The position numbers and the translations under genes are program-made. Of a stretch of DNA of 61,315 nucleotides, positions 44,701 to 55,300 are shown in pieces. Origin of the DNA: a virus; the IMG/VR virus record IMGVR_UViG_3300050343_000280, positions 1 to 61,315 of that record, one strand, 5' to 3'. The notes under the pieces are model-generated. The model searched no databases, had not been told where the DNA came from, and saw only the letters and a program-made list of their open reading frames with translations. Position 1 is the stretch's first letter. Each line of letters begins with the position of its first letter.

Positions 44701-47700
44701 TTGGATCAACTGCAATGACATATGGTACTGGAACACCTCTACCATCGGTCGTATATGCAATTAGAGAAAATGATGACGAATTTAAACTTGCCACAACTAG
44801 AGCGAATGCGGAAGCGGGTGTAAATGTATCCTTCGGATCATCTGGTGAAGGAAATGCTCATGAATTATCAATGTTATTAGGTAATGAAAAAACACTAATA
44901 ACATTAGATAATATAGCACAATACCCACTGAAGTTTACTCCAATTGCATATACACTATCAGGAAATCCTGGGGGTCAGATTGGAACGACATCCACATTTT
45001 TCAGTTTAAGTGGAATTTCTTCAATAACTCCGACAGATTTGATAAAAATTAATGATGAATATATGAAGATTTTGAGTGTTGGTGTTGGAACTACAGCAGT
45101 TGGACCAATAACGGGAATAGGTCAGTCATCTTTGGTTGAAGTTAAGAGAGGAGTAGTTGGTTCTTCAGCAACATCTCATTCTGCTGGAGATGAAGTTAGA
45201 ATTTATAGAGGTTCATATAACATTTCAGGTAGAAACATTCACTTTGTAGATCCTCCGAAAGGAAATACTTCAACAGAAAAAGATTCAAGTAATCTTGAAC
45301 CAGCAAAAGCAGATTTTGCTGGTAGAGTTTATCTAAGAAATAATTACGATACCAATCAAATATATGATGATATTTCCGATCAATTTACAGGAATAGGAGC
45401 AACATTCACATTAACTGTTGGTGGAGCAAATACTACTGGAATTGGAAGTACTGGTGGTAATGGTATTTTGTTTATAAATGGCATTTTTCAAACGCCTTCG
45501 ACACTCAATAATCCAGATAATAATTTTTCATTGAATGATGAAGGTATTGTGGGTGTAACAAGTGTTACTTTCAGTGGAATAACTTCTACGGATGGAACTA
45601 AGTATTTGTCAAGTACTGATTATAATGCAAATCAATTACCAAGAGGAGGAGTAATTGTTTCCCTAGGATCCTCTGGTGGATTTGGATATGCACCTCTAGT
45701 TGGTGCTGCTGTGAGTGCCGTAGTTGGTGCAGGTGGTTCTATAGCAGGATTTACCACAGCATTAACTGGTGGTTCTTTTGGATCTGGATATAATGGAATA
45801 GTAGCAATAGGTGTGAGTGTCCATGAAAGCGGACATACCGGTGCTGCTGCAGTAGTATCAGCAACTGCTCTAGTTGGAGCCGGTGGAAGTTTATCTCTTA
45901 TCGTAGTTGGAAATGGGGGATCTGGATATTCAAATCCCGAAATAATTGTTTCGGAACCAACTTATGAAGGTCTTGAGATAGAAGGAATTTCTAGATTGGG
46001 ATTCGGTAATACTACAAGAACTGGTGTTAGTTTATTAGTTGATGTTGAAGTAGGTGCTGCAACAACAAGTGGAATAGGTTCTGATACATTCGAAGTTTCA
46101 AACTTCAAAATTGCAAGAAATGGATATGGATTCAGAAAAGGAGATATTATTAGACCAGTTGGTTTAGTCACACATAGTACTCTTTCATCAACAATTTCTG
46201 AATTTTTGCTGATAGTTGATGATGTATATAACGATTCTATCGGAGCATGGCAATTTGGCGAATTTGATTACATAGATTCAATTAAAAATTTCCAAGACTC
46301 CAGTAGAACTAGATTTCCACTTTTCTACAACGATGAACTTATAAGTTTTGAAGCACAGGAAGGGACACAAGTAAATCTTTCTAATTCATTATTAGTTGTA
46401 ATTAACGGAGTTATTCAAGATCCCGAAGTTGCATATTTCTTTGATGGAGGAACTTCATTCAGTTTTATTGAAGCACCTAAACCAGAAGATAATATTGATA
46501 TTTTCTTCTATAGAGGAACTAGAAATGATGATGATCAATTGGTCACAAGTATCAATCAAACCATCAAACGAGGAGATTTGGTACAAGTTTACAAAAATAA
46601 TGCAATTAGTGGCACAATATCACAAGACAAGAGAACTGTATTTGACTTATCATTCTCCGATAAATTTGAAACAAACCTATATTCTGGTAATGGAATTGAT
46701 GAAATAAATTACAAACCACTTGCATGGACAAAACAAAAAATAGACAAAGTTATTAATGGTGAAATTGTTTATAAGTCTAGAGACTCTATAGAAGCACAAG
46801 TATTCCCGACTGCTAAAATTATCAATACGGTAGAAAGCAGCGATACTGAAGTATTTGTAGAAAATTTGGAGTTGTTTGATTATGATTCTGCCAGTGATTT
46901 TAGTGGTTTAATTGTAAGTGGTTCTACAGACCCAGTTGCAGCTGCCATAACGGCTACTGTCTCAACTGCAGGAACTATCACTGGATATACAATTGCATCT
47001 GGTGGTAGTGGATATACTTCAATTCCAACTATTTCAATTACTGCACCGCCAGAAGTTGGAGTTGGAGTCGGAACAACTGCAACTGCAACTGCAACTATTT
47101 CTGCTGGTGCAGTTTCATCAATTTTGGTCAATAATCCAGGACTTGGATATACTATTGCTCCACAAGTTATTGTATCTCTTCCAAGTCCGACTTATGAGAA
47201 TATATCTAGTATTGATGTAATTCAAGGTTTTAGTGGCATTGTTACTGGAATTACTACTGTAAATGCTCAGGGAATAGGAACACTGGCAATTCAATTTAAC
47301 TTGCATAGATTGGATGGGATATCAAATTATAATGGTCTTGCTGTTGGATATCCAATTTACATCTATGATACTTCAGTTGGAAATGGCGTAACTTCAGTTG
47401 CTAATAATGATTTATCTGTTGTTGGTGTCGGCACAACTTTCGTAGATAATATATATTTCATTCAAGAAATATCTAATGTTGGTCTTGCTGGTTCAATTAT
47501 TTGTTATGTAAATTCTGGAACTCCAGTTGTTGGCATTGCAACAACATCAAATTCGAGCAATCCTGTTGGTAGATTCTCATGGGGAAGATTTGCTGGAATA
47601 AGTAGATCCAGTTCGCCAGTTTCTATAGCAGTAACTGGAAATACCGTTGATGTTGGATTAACAACTTTCCCAACAATTCAGAGAAGAGGTACTGGACTAA

Positions 47701-47732
47701 GAGAAGGAGGAGCACTTCCAAAAAATATATAA
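35703..47732 (+). CDS. Giant baseplate wedge protein, gp7-like
   Basis: 4009 aa, intact. Starts MIQTGFESKVKIQQIIDNQL and LDENPKTVEFLKQYYISQEH, then FLRDFYKKLKYTFAPG and FIKEAKSFYQSKGTDESFRI, in the position of T4 gp7 between gp6 and gp8. T4 gp7 is only about 1030 aa; the cyanophage type is enlarged by many beta modules. Two recur: GGSGYT..P.I.I (near 38535, 41905, 45915, 47000) and an E......VKRG..GTS.....H module (near 36000, 40340, 45040). These may form an outward shell on the baseplate. It follows gp6 by one base. Function by position and N-terminal pattern. Confidence 0.7.
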   Translation: MIQTGFESKVKIQQIIDNQLPEFILDENPKTVEFLKQYYISQEHQGGPVDIVDNLDQYLKLDNLTPEVIVDSTHVTSGISSTDTTIAVNSTKGFPGQYGLFKINNEVITYTGITTNSFTGCQRGFSGITSYHSELNQEELVFSDTSKENHTKDAKVYNLSSLFLRDFYKKLKYTFAPGLEDVDFAKELNAGNFIKEAKSFYQSKGTDESFRILFNVLYGATPRVVNLENYLIKPSSAEYLRREVAIAEVISGDPSKLVGQTITKSTDSGTTAAISEIEPFTRNNKQYFKLSLFIGYDESSTIQGNFNITPSTKNIETVAIGASVITVDSTIGFAQTGMVISGINSVTYSDKTINQFIGCTGVASTISSASNIRSDEIYFGYENGDSDKRVEIRLTGVLSNFIQVSEDLDISEGDTISVNNIGDLIANPSIGKGTYKEIFANSWIYNTSSSYEIKDFGVNLSLTLKSEIDKSSLKEGDSVEIIESGDNNPGKVVFPTLPSSITHVVDISPDKKSISLDNFTFSPSSNVEYSLRRKINKARSTGVPIEYGNSVILGDIQNVYTDSAENFGYVASNSLPSSTTGLTTFFTYEITKNINSAFIDSEISLGNINQSNNYTTITFSENAPFLTGDRILYKPDVDPLEGLVEGSYFVEVLASDKKTIRLYNSSSFIGSTEFVTFSVPSSGMNKHTFTLFEHRVGEIGAQKLLKKFNIPPNNKNGKGELTIPGTTGMLINGVEVANYKSGDKIYYGPLDSIKVLNGGSNYDVINLPQLLVSAGLGTTALCRPVIQGSIESVDVDIQNFDIDNVTSIEVIGGNGTGADLKAIVGKRVREVNFDGQLISSGGGIDNNTNQITFLTDHNFSDGQEVIYDSNKNTGIGVGIGTSSLVSDGSYFIKVDNNTTVQLFESYDDYSSNNNIVGLSTLYTTGIHKFKTKEKTKTISSVDVINGGSGYTNRKLIVSPTGITTSNGLISFKNHGFADGDLILYSTDGTSITGLTTSTGITTTSVHYQIIKIDNDSFKVANAGVGGTSPLNYERNNFVKLSSTGVGYQNFAYPDISVSIEFTSVGVGTTVSNRTLSVTPLVKGSIIDAYIYEAGTGYGSSAINFEKKPLITLKNGKNAQLKPIIVGGIINAVNIQFGGSEYFSVPNLEVIDSSGSGSGASLRPVISTSGKITDVKIINVGIGYSSTSTSIRVIPSGSGVIFDTEIRSLSVNNVNKYGNEILKETKNKLQYSISGYYTELRSTFKDVQSKVSGIIGWAYDGNPIYGPYANSDVLDTSSGPIRLESGYIKNSSRIIDRPSGFDDGFFIEDYEYTNSGNLDRHNGRFTKTVDFPNGVYAYFATIDNNGKPQFPYFIGDKYRTNTLDENKLLNQEFNFQNSNLLRNTFPYRVSDPFVDNNFLIETNEISRQKSVIESITEGPIEKINILNSGVGYKVNDSLNFDSTETNGDGVIAKVTSILGKNVYDIQTSVETYDDAIFTWNGENGVKVSILPQHNLRDKEYVTISGFSSDLSQLNNNFQIGISSFYSNLSSPIVGSDASPGAATTEIYVSQIPNSVSIGSSVGIGSETLQVLNIFPNLNILRVKRGLVGTSHTATTKIEYIPDFFTIPKNVSYFESSVTDKAYFNPKKSVGVGITVGISSSMTFEFGDSSITRDVLTQRIYIENHPFVTNQPVNLIVPAGGAISISNTSSSTPYDLPISGVTTTVYVVRKTINSIGIKTGIGNEFKEVFFRNNGTDSDEYLFESINVQKKSKVQRINSVVSISTVGLNTVDPGQTYHKLSSGDKITLDVQPKIFGGIGTDTSVIVKRDTLTDSLIINPITIDPSNINSVTNQITINSHKLETGQKVSYAASLPASGLSTGSYYVYRINDDIIQLSETYINSTLNPPTVVSIANTGGGTQTISPINPKIEVVKNNSLVFDLSDSTLDGYLLKIYCDNQFNNEFVSTGSTSGITIAGVGTVGISPNAKLTLNYNTDNSTNILPEKLYYNLEKSGYISTADAEVNNYSEISYIKSSYNSTYPISGIGETTFNVALNKIPEKLSYESSECSTLEYSTTSLNADGPIEKINIISGGSGYKKLPNYVGSSNTTAKDANLIASSKSIGNTKNVRIINEGFEYSSDRTLQPKANIPAIITIKNSNTIGIVTVIDGGKNYTEPPKIVIVDTGTGQSIDRGILAASVVGNSINSVNVLQLPKGLPDKSAELFAVENTNGISVQRVIQETDTRFVCRITTPALGFSTSSFSVGEKVFIEGIQKVGAAGSGFNSEDYGYKFFTISEYKNSKFVGGITQDEITIDLSEFTTNIGTAKTIQDSLGNIIKKSDYPTFDIIQEISEFTLGEKLSINGENSNLIVSGLNPGSIKISGDDNEDVIVGDILTGQASSNIATIDHIVRNNGRFEVSFSNKKRIGWDNNIGKLSSDDQVIPDNDYYQNLSYTVKSPIEWREFRTPVNSLVHTSGLKNFGDLGISSTANVGIGSTTAFTVIRDLLEELRVDTIYNFDNVLDIDVIGSQSKFLKLQNKKLTDFTLSKSNVVLKIDDISNTFSNLNNFTDSDSKNLFTFNNSDSFDDVLVRVTNTNNTQVQLAEFTIISDNNGGNFLLEKGNIANIGSALTSVVGEDYGSFSVTDENIFKFTPNDPDNIDYDFKFIKNTFGSSISGVGTTSIGFINLTGFSGVVTSGGSGITSSIIGVATDKFTSLHVNTQIIQSNTNELNFVELYITHNGTDTFLSEYYFDTNENASSFNFIGSFGADISSGVLNLSYTNDTANDVQLRSKIVGFGTTSVGVGTHRFILPSQPEGSERSAIIKSAYETTVSAAATTVISFDRNLFNSVKSLVEVSMGSTKAVHNVLALQDNVLDNYVQQSSFLSAGGIGVTDAQSGMGTFGVEYSGENFILKFYPDASMTSSLQVSSLNEILYTELDSSNTPPIHQYGDITQSLNVEFYNALNGNRIDRTDFIAQSNGIPIFGKTFNPTNSLQLNLSTGVFTIDNHFFRTGEALSYTPQSTFVGVGSTAMTYGTGTPLPSVVYAIRENDDEFKLATTRANAEAGVNVSFGSSGEGNAHELSMLLGNEKTLITLDNIAQYPLKFTPIAYTLSGNPGGQIGTTSTFFSLSGISSITPTDLIKINDEYMKILSVGVGTTAVGPITGIGQSSLVEVKRGVVGSSATSHSAGDEVRIYRGSYNISGRNIHFVDPPKGNTSTEKDSSNLEPAKADFAGRVYLRNNYDTNQIYDDISDQFTGIGATFTLTVGGANTTGIGSTGGNGILFINGIFQTPSTLNNPDNNFSLNDEGIVGVTSVTFSGITSTDGTKYLSSTDYNANQLPRGGVIVSLGSSGGFGYAPLVGAAVSAVVGAGGSIAGFTTALTGGSFGSGYNGIVAIGVSVHESGHTGAAAVVSATALVGAGGSLSLIVVGNGGSGYSNPEIIVSEPTYEGLEIEGISRLGFGNTTRTGVSLLVDVEVGAATTSGIGSDTFEVSNFKIARNGYGFRKGDIIRPVGLVTHSTLSSTISEFLLIVDDVYNDSIGAWQFGEFDYIDSIKNFQDSSRTRFPLFYNDELISFEAQEGTQVNLSNSLLVVINGVIQDPEVAYFFDGGTSFSFIEAPKPEDNIDIFFYRGTRNDDDQLVTSINQTIKRGDLVQVYKNNAISGTISQDKRTVFDLSFSDKFETNLYSGNGIDEINYKPLAWTKQKIDKVINGEIVYKSRDSIEAQVFPTAKIINTVESSDTEVFVENLELFDYDSASDFSGLIVSGSTDPVAAAITATVSTAGTITGYTIASGGSGYTSIPTISITAPPEVGVGVGTTATATATISAGAVSSILVNNPGLGYTIAPQVIVSLPSPTYENISSIDVIQGFSGIVTGITTVNAQGIGTLAIQFNLHRLDGISNYNGLAVGYPIYIYDTSVGNGVTSVANNDLSVVGVGTTFVDNIYFIQEISNVGLAGSIICYVNSGTPVVGIATTSNSSNPVGRFSWGRFAGISRSSSPVSIAVTGNTVDVGLTTFPTIQRRGTGLREGGALPKNI

Positions 47733-47745
47733 TCACAATTCCATT

Positions 47746-47753
47746 ATAAATAT
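47746..47753 (+). promoter_or_regulatory. Late promoter TATAAATA
   Basis: Exact T4-type late consensus, 17 nt before the gp8 ATG and inside the only real gap in the late block. Confidence 0.65.
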
Positions 47754-47769
47754 ATAAAAAACTATTAAT

Positions 47770-49317
47770 ATGGCTGCGGTAGTAACAGATCAATTTAGAA
47801 TATCAAATGCAAATAATTTTGTAGACTCTGTAGCAAATACGAGTAATTCTTATTATGTGTTTTTAGGATTACCAAATCCATCTAATCCAGTGTCTGGTTT
47901 TGGTAGAACTACCTCAGATGCTGAATGGAATGGTAATACTCCAACGCCAACAGATAATTTGCAGTTTACTTCACAATATAGAGATACTGCTTTATTTGGG
48001 AAAAAAGTAACAACATCTAATGTTAGAAGACTTATAAGAAAGGTTAATTGGGCTTCTAATACTAGATATGACATGTATAGGCATGATTATAGTATTTCAA
48101 ATCCTGCCCCCAATTCTAATTTAAGTAGACTATATGATACAAATTATTATGTAATTAACAGCGACTTTAGAGTTTATATTTGTATTGATAATGGTTCTTC
48201 AGGTTCTAACTTAAAAGGAAATGTATCAAAGGATGAACCAACCTTTACCGATTTAGAACCATCAGCAGCTGGAACTAGTGGTGATGGATATATTTGGAAA
48301 TATCTTTTTTCAGTAGCTCCTAGTGATATTATAAAATTTGATTCTACCGAATATGTTGTAGTTCCCAATGATTGGTCAACAACAACAGACACTCAAATTC
48401 AAAGTATTAGAGAGGCAGGTGATTCTAATATAAACTTAAATCAAATTAAAAAAGTATATGTTGCTAATGGTGGATCCAATTACACCTCTGGAATTGTGGC
48501 AATTAATGGTGATGGAAGTGGTGCCAAAGTATTAATTGATGTAGATTCTTCTGGAACGATAACTTCTGCTACTGTGACTGCTGGCGGGTTTGGATATACT
48601 TATGGAATAGTTGATTTGGGTTCTCTTCAACCTTCCGGAACATTAGCAGATCCTGCAAATTTAATACCAATTATTCCACCATCAAGAGGTCATGGTTATG
48701 ACATCTATACGGAATTAGGTACGGATAAAATACTAATATATGCCAGATTTGATGATTCAAATAGAGATTTTCCAATTGATACCAAATTTACTCAAGTTGG
48801 AGTATTAAAAAATCCGCAACAATATTCATCTACTACAACATATACTGCCAACCAATATTCATCTCTATTTGCAGTAAGATTAAATTCAGTTACATCAACT
48901 CCAGTTGTAGGTGCGGCAATGTCACAATCAGTAAGTGGAGGTGCTGCTAAAGGATATGTTGCATCATATGACGATGAAACTAAAGTATTAAAATATTTTC
49001 AAGATAGATCACTATACTTTGGAAATACAAAAGACCATACTGACATTGATAATGTTAGTAGTAATAGTAAAATATTATCTTTTGAATCTTCAGGTAATAA
49101 TATTTCCCCATTTACAGGATCAATTGATACTGGATTTTCTGGAATTAAAACAACCGTAAATTCTAAAGAAATTGATTTGGGGGTTAATTTTACAAATGGA
49201 CTTGCAAATCCGGAGATAAATAAAAAGACAGGGGAAATCATTTACATTGATAATAGACCTCTCATTCAAAGAGATTCTCGCCAAAAAGAAGACGTTAAAA
49301 TTATTCTGGAATTCTAA
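47770..49317 (+). CDS. 8: Baseplate wedge subunit gp8
   Basis: 515 aa (T4 gp8 is about 334). MAAVVTDQFRISNANNFVDS, SNSYYVFLGLP, TSNVRRLIRKVNWASNTRYD and DTNYYVINSDFRVYICIDNG are gp8-like. So is the end, GEIIYIDNRPLIQRDSRQKE with DVKIILEF. The extra length comes from beta inserts (ANGGSNYTSGIVAINGDGSG, ITSATVTAGGFGYTY), the same GGSGY family as in the giant protein upstream. Own late promoter. Confidence 0.85.
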   Translation: MAAVVTDQFRISNANNFVDSVANTSNSYYVFLGLPNPSNPVSGFGRTTSDAEWNGNTPTPTDNLQFTSQYRDTALFGKKVTTSNVRRLIRKVNWASNTRYDMYRHDYSISNPAPNSNLSRLYDTNYYVINSDFRVYICIDNGSSGSNLKGNVSKDEPTFTDLEPSAAGTSGDGYIWKYLFSVAPSDIIKFDSTEYVVVPNDWSTTTDTQIQSIREAGDSNINLNQIKKVYVANGGSNYTSGIVAINGDGSGAKVLIDVDSSGTITSATVTAGGFGYTYGIVDLGSLQPSGTLADPANLIPIIPPSRGHGYDIYTELGTDKILIYARFDDSNRDFPIDTKFTQVGVLKNPQQYSSTTTYTANQYSSLFAVRLNSVTSTPVVGAAMSQSVSGGAAKGYVASYDDETKVLKYFQDRSLYFGNTKDHTDIDNVSSNSKILSFESSGNNISPFTGSIDTGFSGIKTTVNSKEIDLGVNFTNGLANPEINKKTGEIIYIDNRPLIQRDSRQKEDVKIILEF

Positions 49318-49323
49318 AGAACA

Positions 49324-52300
49324 ATGTCACAAAAAACAAATTTAAATATTAATCCATACTATGATGACTATGATTCTGAAAAGAATTTTTATAAGGTTTT
49401 ATTTAAACCGGGATTTCCAGTTCAAGCGAGAGAATTAACTACCTTACAATCTCTTCTGCAAGGTCAGGTAGAGTCTTTTGGTAGTCATATATTTAAAGAG
49501 GGATCTGTAGTTGTTCCAGGAAATATATCTTACGATGGTCAGTTTTATGCAGTAAAACTGAATGCTACCAGTGGCGGAATTGATGTTGCATTGTATATTG
49601 AAAATTTTGTAGGCAAAAAAATAATTGGTCAGCAATCAGGCACTACTGCTAAAATTCAACGTGTAGAATATGTAGATGAAAATAATTTTGAATACCTAAC
49701 TCTATATGTAAAATATCTTGATTCTAATAATGAGTTTGAATTCATACCGTTTTTAGATGGAGAATCTTTAAGTTGTACAGAAAATATAACTTATGGAAAT
49801 ACAACTATTCCTGCCGAAACTGAATTTGCATCTTTAATTTCTTCTGATGCTACTGCAATTGGTTCTGCAGCATCCATTGGTAAAGGTATTTATTTTATTA
49901 GAGGATATTTTGTCAATGTTTCTCAGGAAACTATACTTTTAGATAATTATACAAATACTCCATCATATAGAGTTGGTTTAAAAATTGACGAATTGATCAT
50001 TGGATCAAAAGATGATGATTCATTATATGATAATGCTAAAGGATTTACAAATTTTGCTGCACCAGGTGCTGATAGATTTAAAATTGGTTTAACTTTAACT
50101 AAAAAATTAATAAGTGATACTAATGATACAAATTTTGTTGAACTTTTACGAATAAAAGACGGCAAAATTCAAAAAATTACTACAAAAACTCAATATAATC
50201 AAATTCGTGATTATATTGCAGAAAGAACGTATGATGAATCTGGCGATTATGCAGTAAGACCATTTGATCCATCAATTCATAACTCATTAAATAATAGACT
50301 TGGCAATAACGGTCTATTTTTCTCTAACGAGCAGACTGAAGGAAAAAATATTCCTTCTAATGATTTAATGTGCATAAAAATCTCTCCAGGAAAGGCATAT
50401 GTTAGGGGATATGATGTTGAAAAAATTGGAACTACTATAATCGATGTTGATAAACCAAGAGATACTGAATCCATATCCAATGTTACGGTTCCATTTCAAA
50501 TGGGGAATCTGCTTAAAGTAAATAATGTCACTGGTGTTCCTCAAAATAAAAAAACAATCCAACTATTGAATAGGAAAGTAGGTGATACAGAAGCAGTAAT
50601 AGGTGATGCTAGAGTATATACTTTCAATCTTACAGATGCTGCATATTCTGGTGTAGAAACAAAATATGATTTGAGATTGTATGATATTCAAACATATACC
50701 AAACTGTCGCTCAATCAGAGCGTAGATGCCACTGACATGCCCGATGGATCCTATATTAAGGGTAAGAGTAGTGGTGCTAGTGGATTTCTTGTTGATGCTG
50801 CTACAGGCGGTTCTGTGGGTCTTTTATTGAGACAAACTTCTGGTACTTTTGCTAAAGGAGAGCAAATAACTGTTAATGGAGTTGATTTCTCAAGAACAAT
50901 CCTCGATTTCGTACAATATGGAACTCAAAATATTAAATCAGTAAAACAAACGCATGGTGGTGATTTTCCTACATTTACGGCAGATTCAATTCTTGAAAAA
51001 TTTAGTATGCCTAATGGAATATCGCAAATATCCATTCCATTAGTAGGCAATCTAGGAAATACTGGTGTTACGACAGTCACAATAACAGGAAAAGTATTCA
51101 GTGGAATAAGAACTGATACTCTTATTTCATATCAAAAACCAGGATCTAGTACTGAAACTTTTAATAGAGTTTCTTCTATCTCTGCAGATAAACTTTCTAT
51201 AGAACTAAGTCCAATCAATGCTGGTGCTGGAAAAACTGGTATTTATGATGGTAAGTTACCTTCCGGAACACTTAATGAAAGTATTTTAGTTACACCATTC
51301 GCTCGTGGTCCAATTATAAACGTAGATGATGGATATCTTTATACTGAGTTGCCAGATTCTAATATTTCTTCCGTCAATCTTTTAAACTCAACCTTCACAG
51401 TTGTTGAACAGATTACAGGAGAAGAGACAAGTGCTGCTGGAGAAATGACATTTGATCTTTCCAGTGTTTCCGGAATAACCAGTGCGTCATTTGCAACTTT
51501 TGATCAGGAAAGATATAGCGTTCATTACTCAACTGGTATAGCAGGAACAGTTACTAGTGATACTTTTAATTTAGTAAATAATGTTGTAACAATTAAAGGA
51601 TTGAGGGGAAGTCAATCTAATGTTGTCGTAAATACAACTCTCAATAAATTTGGTGTTCAAAGCAAGATAAAAGAATATACAAGAAGTCAACAACTTACTG
51701 TAACTAGATCCAAGTATAAAGAATCTGGTGTTGGTATTAATACAACAAATAATGATGGACTTAGTTTTAATACTCAATATGGATTAAGAGTTCAGGATGA
51801 AGAAATTTCTCTAAATTATCCAGATGTTGCAAAAGTTATATCAATTTACGAATCTTTGGGATCTGCAAATCCAACTTTAGATAAAATACAATTTACCTCC
51901 ACTGCTAGTGTTCAAACAAATGCAATAATTGGCGAAAATATTGTAGGAGGTTCAAGTAATGCAGTTGCTAGAGTGGTTTCTTCACCATCAGCAAATAATT
52001 TGGAAATAGTTTATCTAACAGACGATACTTTTAATGTTGGCGAAACAGTTACTTTTGAAGAATCTAATATAATTACAGAAATTGAAACTATTACATTAGG
52101 AAATTATAAAAATGTAACTCAATTATATAAATTAGATAAAGGTCAAAAAGAACAATATTATGACTATTCTAGAATTATTAGAAATGGAGATGTTCCAGAA
52201 CCAACTCATAGATTATTAATTGTATTTGATTATTATTCAGTTCCATCTGATGATAATGGAGATGCGTTCACAGTTTTAAGTTATGATGAAGAAAGATTTG

Positions 52301-55300
52301 AAAAAGATATACCCAATATTGGACCATATAAAGTAAGAGCATCAGATACACTTGATTTCCGCCCAAGAGTTTCCGTATTTGACCCGGCAACTTCAGGAGG
52401 ATCAACTAAAATATCTCCATTTGATTTCGCTTCTAGAGATTTTGATTCTGTTCCAAAACTTTTAATGGCACCTGGAGAAGGATCTATTATAGGATATGAT
52501 TTTTATCTTCCACGAGTTGATAAACTTTACATTGATAGATATGGAACTTTTATAGTTGAAAAGGGCATATCTGCAAAATATCCAAAAGCACCAACAAAAA
52601 ATGATGCTTTATTAGAAATTGCCACGATTAATCTTCCAGCATATCTGTATAATCCGCAGAAGGCATCGATCAGTTTGATTGATAATAGAAGATTTACTAT
52701 GAGAGATATTGGATTTATTGAAGATAGAGTTCAAAATTTAGAAAAACTAACTTCATTATCTCTTCTTGAATTAAATGCACAGACTCTACAAATTCAAGAT
52801 GCGGAAGGAAAAAATAGATTTAAGAGTGGATTTTTTGTTGACGATTTCAAAAATTATTCATTAATAGACAATGTACTATCTTCAATAGAGGTTAATCCAA
52901 CAGCAGAAGAATTGGCACCAATTGTCAGTAGAAATTCAGTTAAATCTCAGATTGCACCTACTCAACTCTTAACTCCTCAAGTTATAGATTTGTCGGATAA
53001 TTTTGAACTATTAGATCCTAATGTTCAGAAAACTGGAAATTCAGTAACTTTAAAATATGATGAAATAGGTTGGATTGAACAACCAATAGCAACAACAATA
53101 GAAAATGTAAATCCATTTAATGTCATTGTATATACTGGAGATATTCAGTTAAGTCCTGCTGTTGATAATTGGGTAAGAACTATTCAACTCCCCGATAGAA
53201 ATATTAATATTACATCCAATCAATCTAGAACTCTTACACAGAATCTAACTGCTTCAGTTAATTTAAATTTAGGGTCTGCTAATTTAAGTTTACCTACTCG
53301 CGACGGCGGAACAATACGGAGTGGCAGAGGAGTACTTCTTAGTAGAACAATAAGTAGGCAAGTTCAGCGTGTTTCGAGTTCTAATTTAAGTGCTAGTAGC
53401 ACAAGTAATTCTCAAAGTGTTAATGTTGATACTATGAGTTTTGACGATGTTGATACTAGAAATGAATTGATATCGGCAGGTGATGAAGTATTCATGAGAT
53501 CCAGAAATACTGAATTTGAAGTCAGTAATATTAAACCATCTACAAGATTCTATCAATTTGTTGATGGCAATAGTGGAGTTGATTTTATTCCCAAATTGAT
53601 TGAAATTGCAAATAGCCCATCTCTAGCAACTTACGGAACATCTAATGGTTCTTTCGTAATTGGAGAGACAGTAGTTGGATCTGCCATTGGTGTAGGTGGA
53701 ATTGGTCCATCTATTTCATTCAGAGTTGCTACACCAAATCATAAGTACGGATCATTTAATAATCCATCATCAGTATTTAATGTAAATCCATATGTAACCT
53801 CAGAATCTATACCTTCAACATATAGTCAATCTTCCAAGATTCTAAATGTTGATACATCTTCTTTATGCGAAGAGGCACAGGGATTATATTCTGGTTATAT
53901 TATACGAGGAATGAAATTAGTTGGTCAAACTAGTGGCGCAATTGCATATGTAAAAGATCTTAGATTGATTTCCGATAACTATGGGGATTTAATAGGATCT
54001 TTCTTCCTCAGAAATCCACACCAGATTCCAGTTCCCTCAGTAAGATTGCAGACAGGAGTAAAAACATTTAAAATTACATCCAATGTCGCAAATGATCCGG
54101 GTCTTCCCGGAAGTAATTCAGTTTCTTTTGCAGAAACAAATTATACTTCTATGGGAACTTTGAATCAGTGGCAGAATGAAGTAACTACAAATACAACAAA
54201 TCTTACAACTACAAGTGTAACCAATCTGCAAGTAAATGGTTCTGCTTCTGCGTCTATCGGTGTAAATCAAGTTACTAATACTGTAGTTGAACAGTATGGA
54301 GATCCGTTGGCACAAACATTTGTAGTTGGAGGAAATGTTGAAGCACCATCAGATATTGATACTAGTGATGATATAAATGGAGCATTCTTAACTGCTGTTG
54401 ATATTTTCTTTGCCAAAATAGATGGAGGAAATGCTCCAGTTAAAGTTCAAATTAGAACCACAGAATTGGGATTCCCAACTAGAACTGTTTTAGGAAAAAC
54501 TGTTACAATAAAACCAACAACTGTGGATTCTGCGGGAAATATTATTAAAAATATTCAGGTGTCCGATACTGGAGATGTTGCTACAAAAGTAACATTCCCC
54601 GAACCAATCTTCTTACCACCCGGAAAAGAATATGCTGTTGTTCTCTTGGCAGAAACTAGTGATGAATATGAAGTATGGACTGCCACTATGGGAGAAAAAT
54701 CTGTATCTGAATCTTCTCTTCCACCAAATTCTAATGCAGAAAGTGCAGTATATTCAAAGCAATTTGCTTTAGGGAGTTTATTTAAGTCCCAAAATGGATC
54801 TATTTGGACTCCAAATCAATTCCAGGATCTTAAGTTTAGACTTTACAAGGCACAATTTAGTTCTCAAACAGGAACTGCATTCTTCTATAATCCAGATTTG
54901 GACAAGAGTAATGGATATATTTCAAAATTGAGTATTGATCCTATTAGAACTTTACCAAAAACTGGTTCTATTAAAACGGATATTATTTCTGGTGGTGATC
55001 CCACTACACTTGGTATTCTGACCACAGGTAGAAAACTTGCTGGTAATAGTAATACTGGAGGATCTGCTATCATTGTTGGTAGAGGAAGTTCCGTTACGAA
55101 TGCGACTGTGGCAACTATTACAGGTGGATCTGGATATGTTACAGATACTTCTGTCGATACTTTCAACGTTGTTGGTAGTGGGTCTGGATTGAAACTTAAT
55201 ATTACTGGTATTAATGCCAATACAGGATCAATTACCGGCATTTCCGTTGTTACTACAGGAACAGGTGCCGGTTATAAAGTCGGTGATGTAGTTGGAATTG

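Noticed and set aside
47002-47130. Repeats in the giant protein as a mobile element or integration site
   Set aside because: They keep reading frame and code GGSGY/ATATAT beta units; no inverted ends or target duplication.
54885-55241. Long minus-strand ORF of 118 aa and many similar ones over the structural genes
   Set aside because: Low-complexity Val/Pro/Ser proteins opposite strongly supported beta-rich virion genes; no start context; they mirror the codon bias of the + strand gene.
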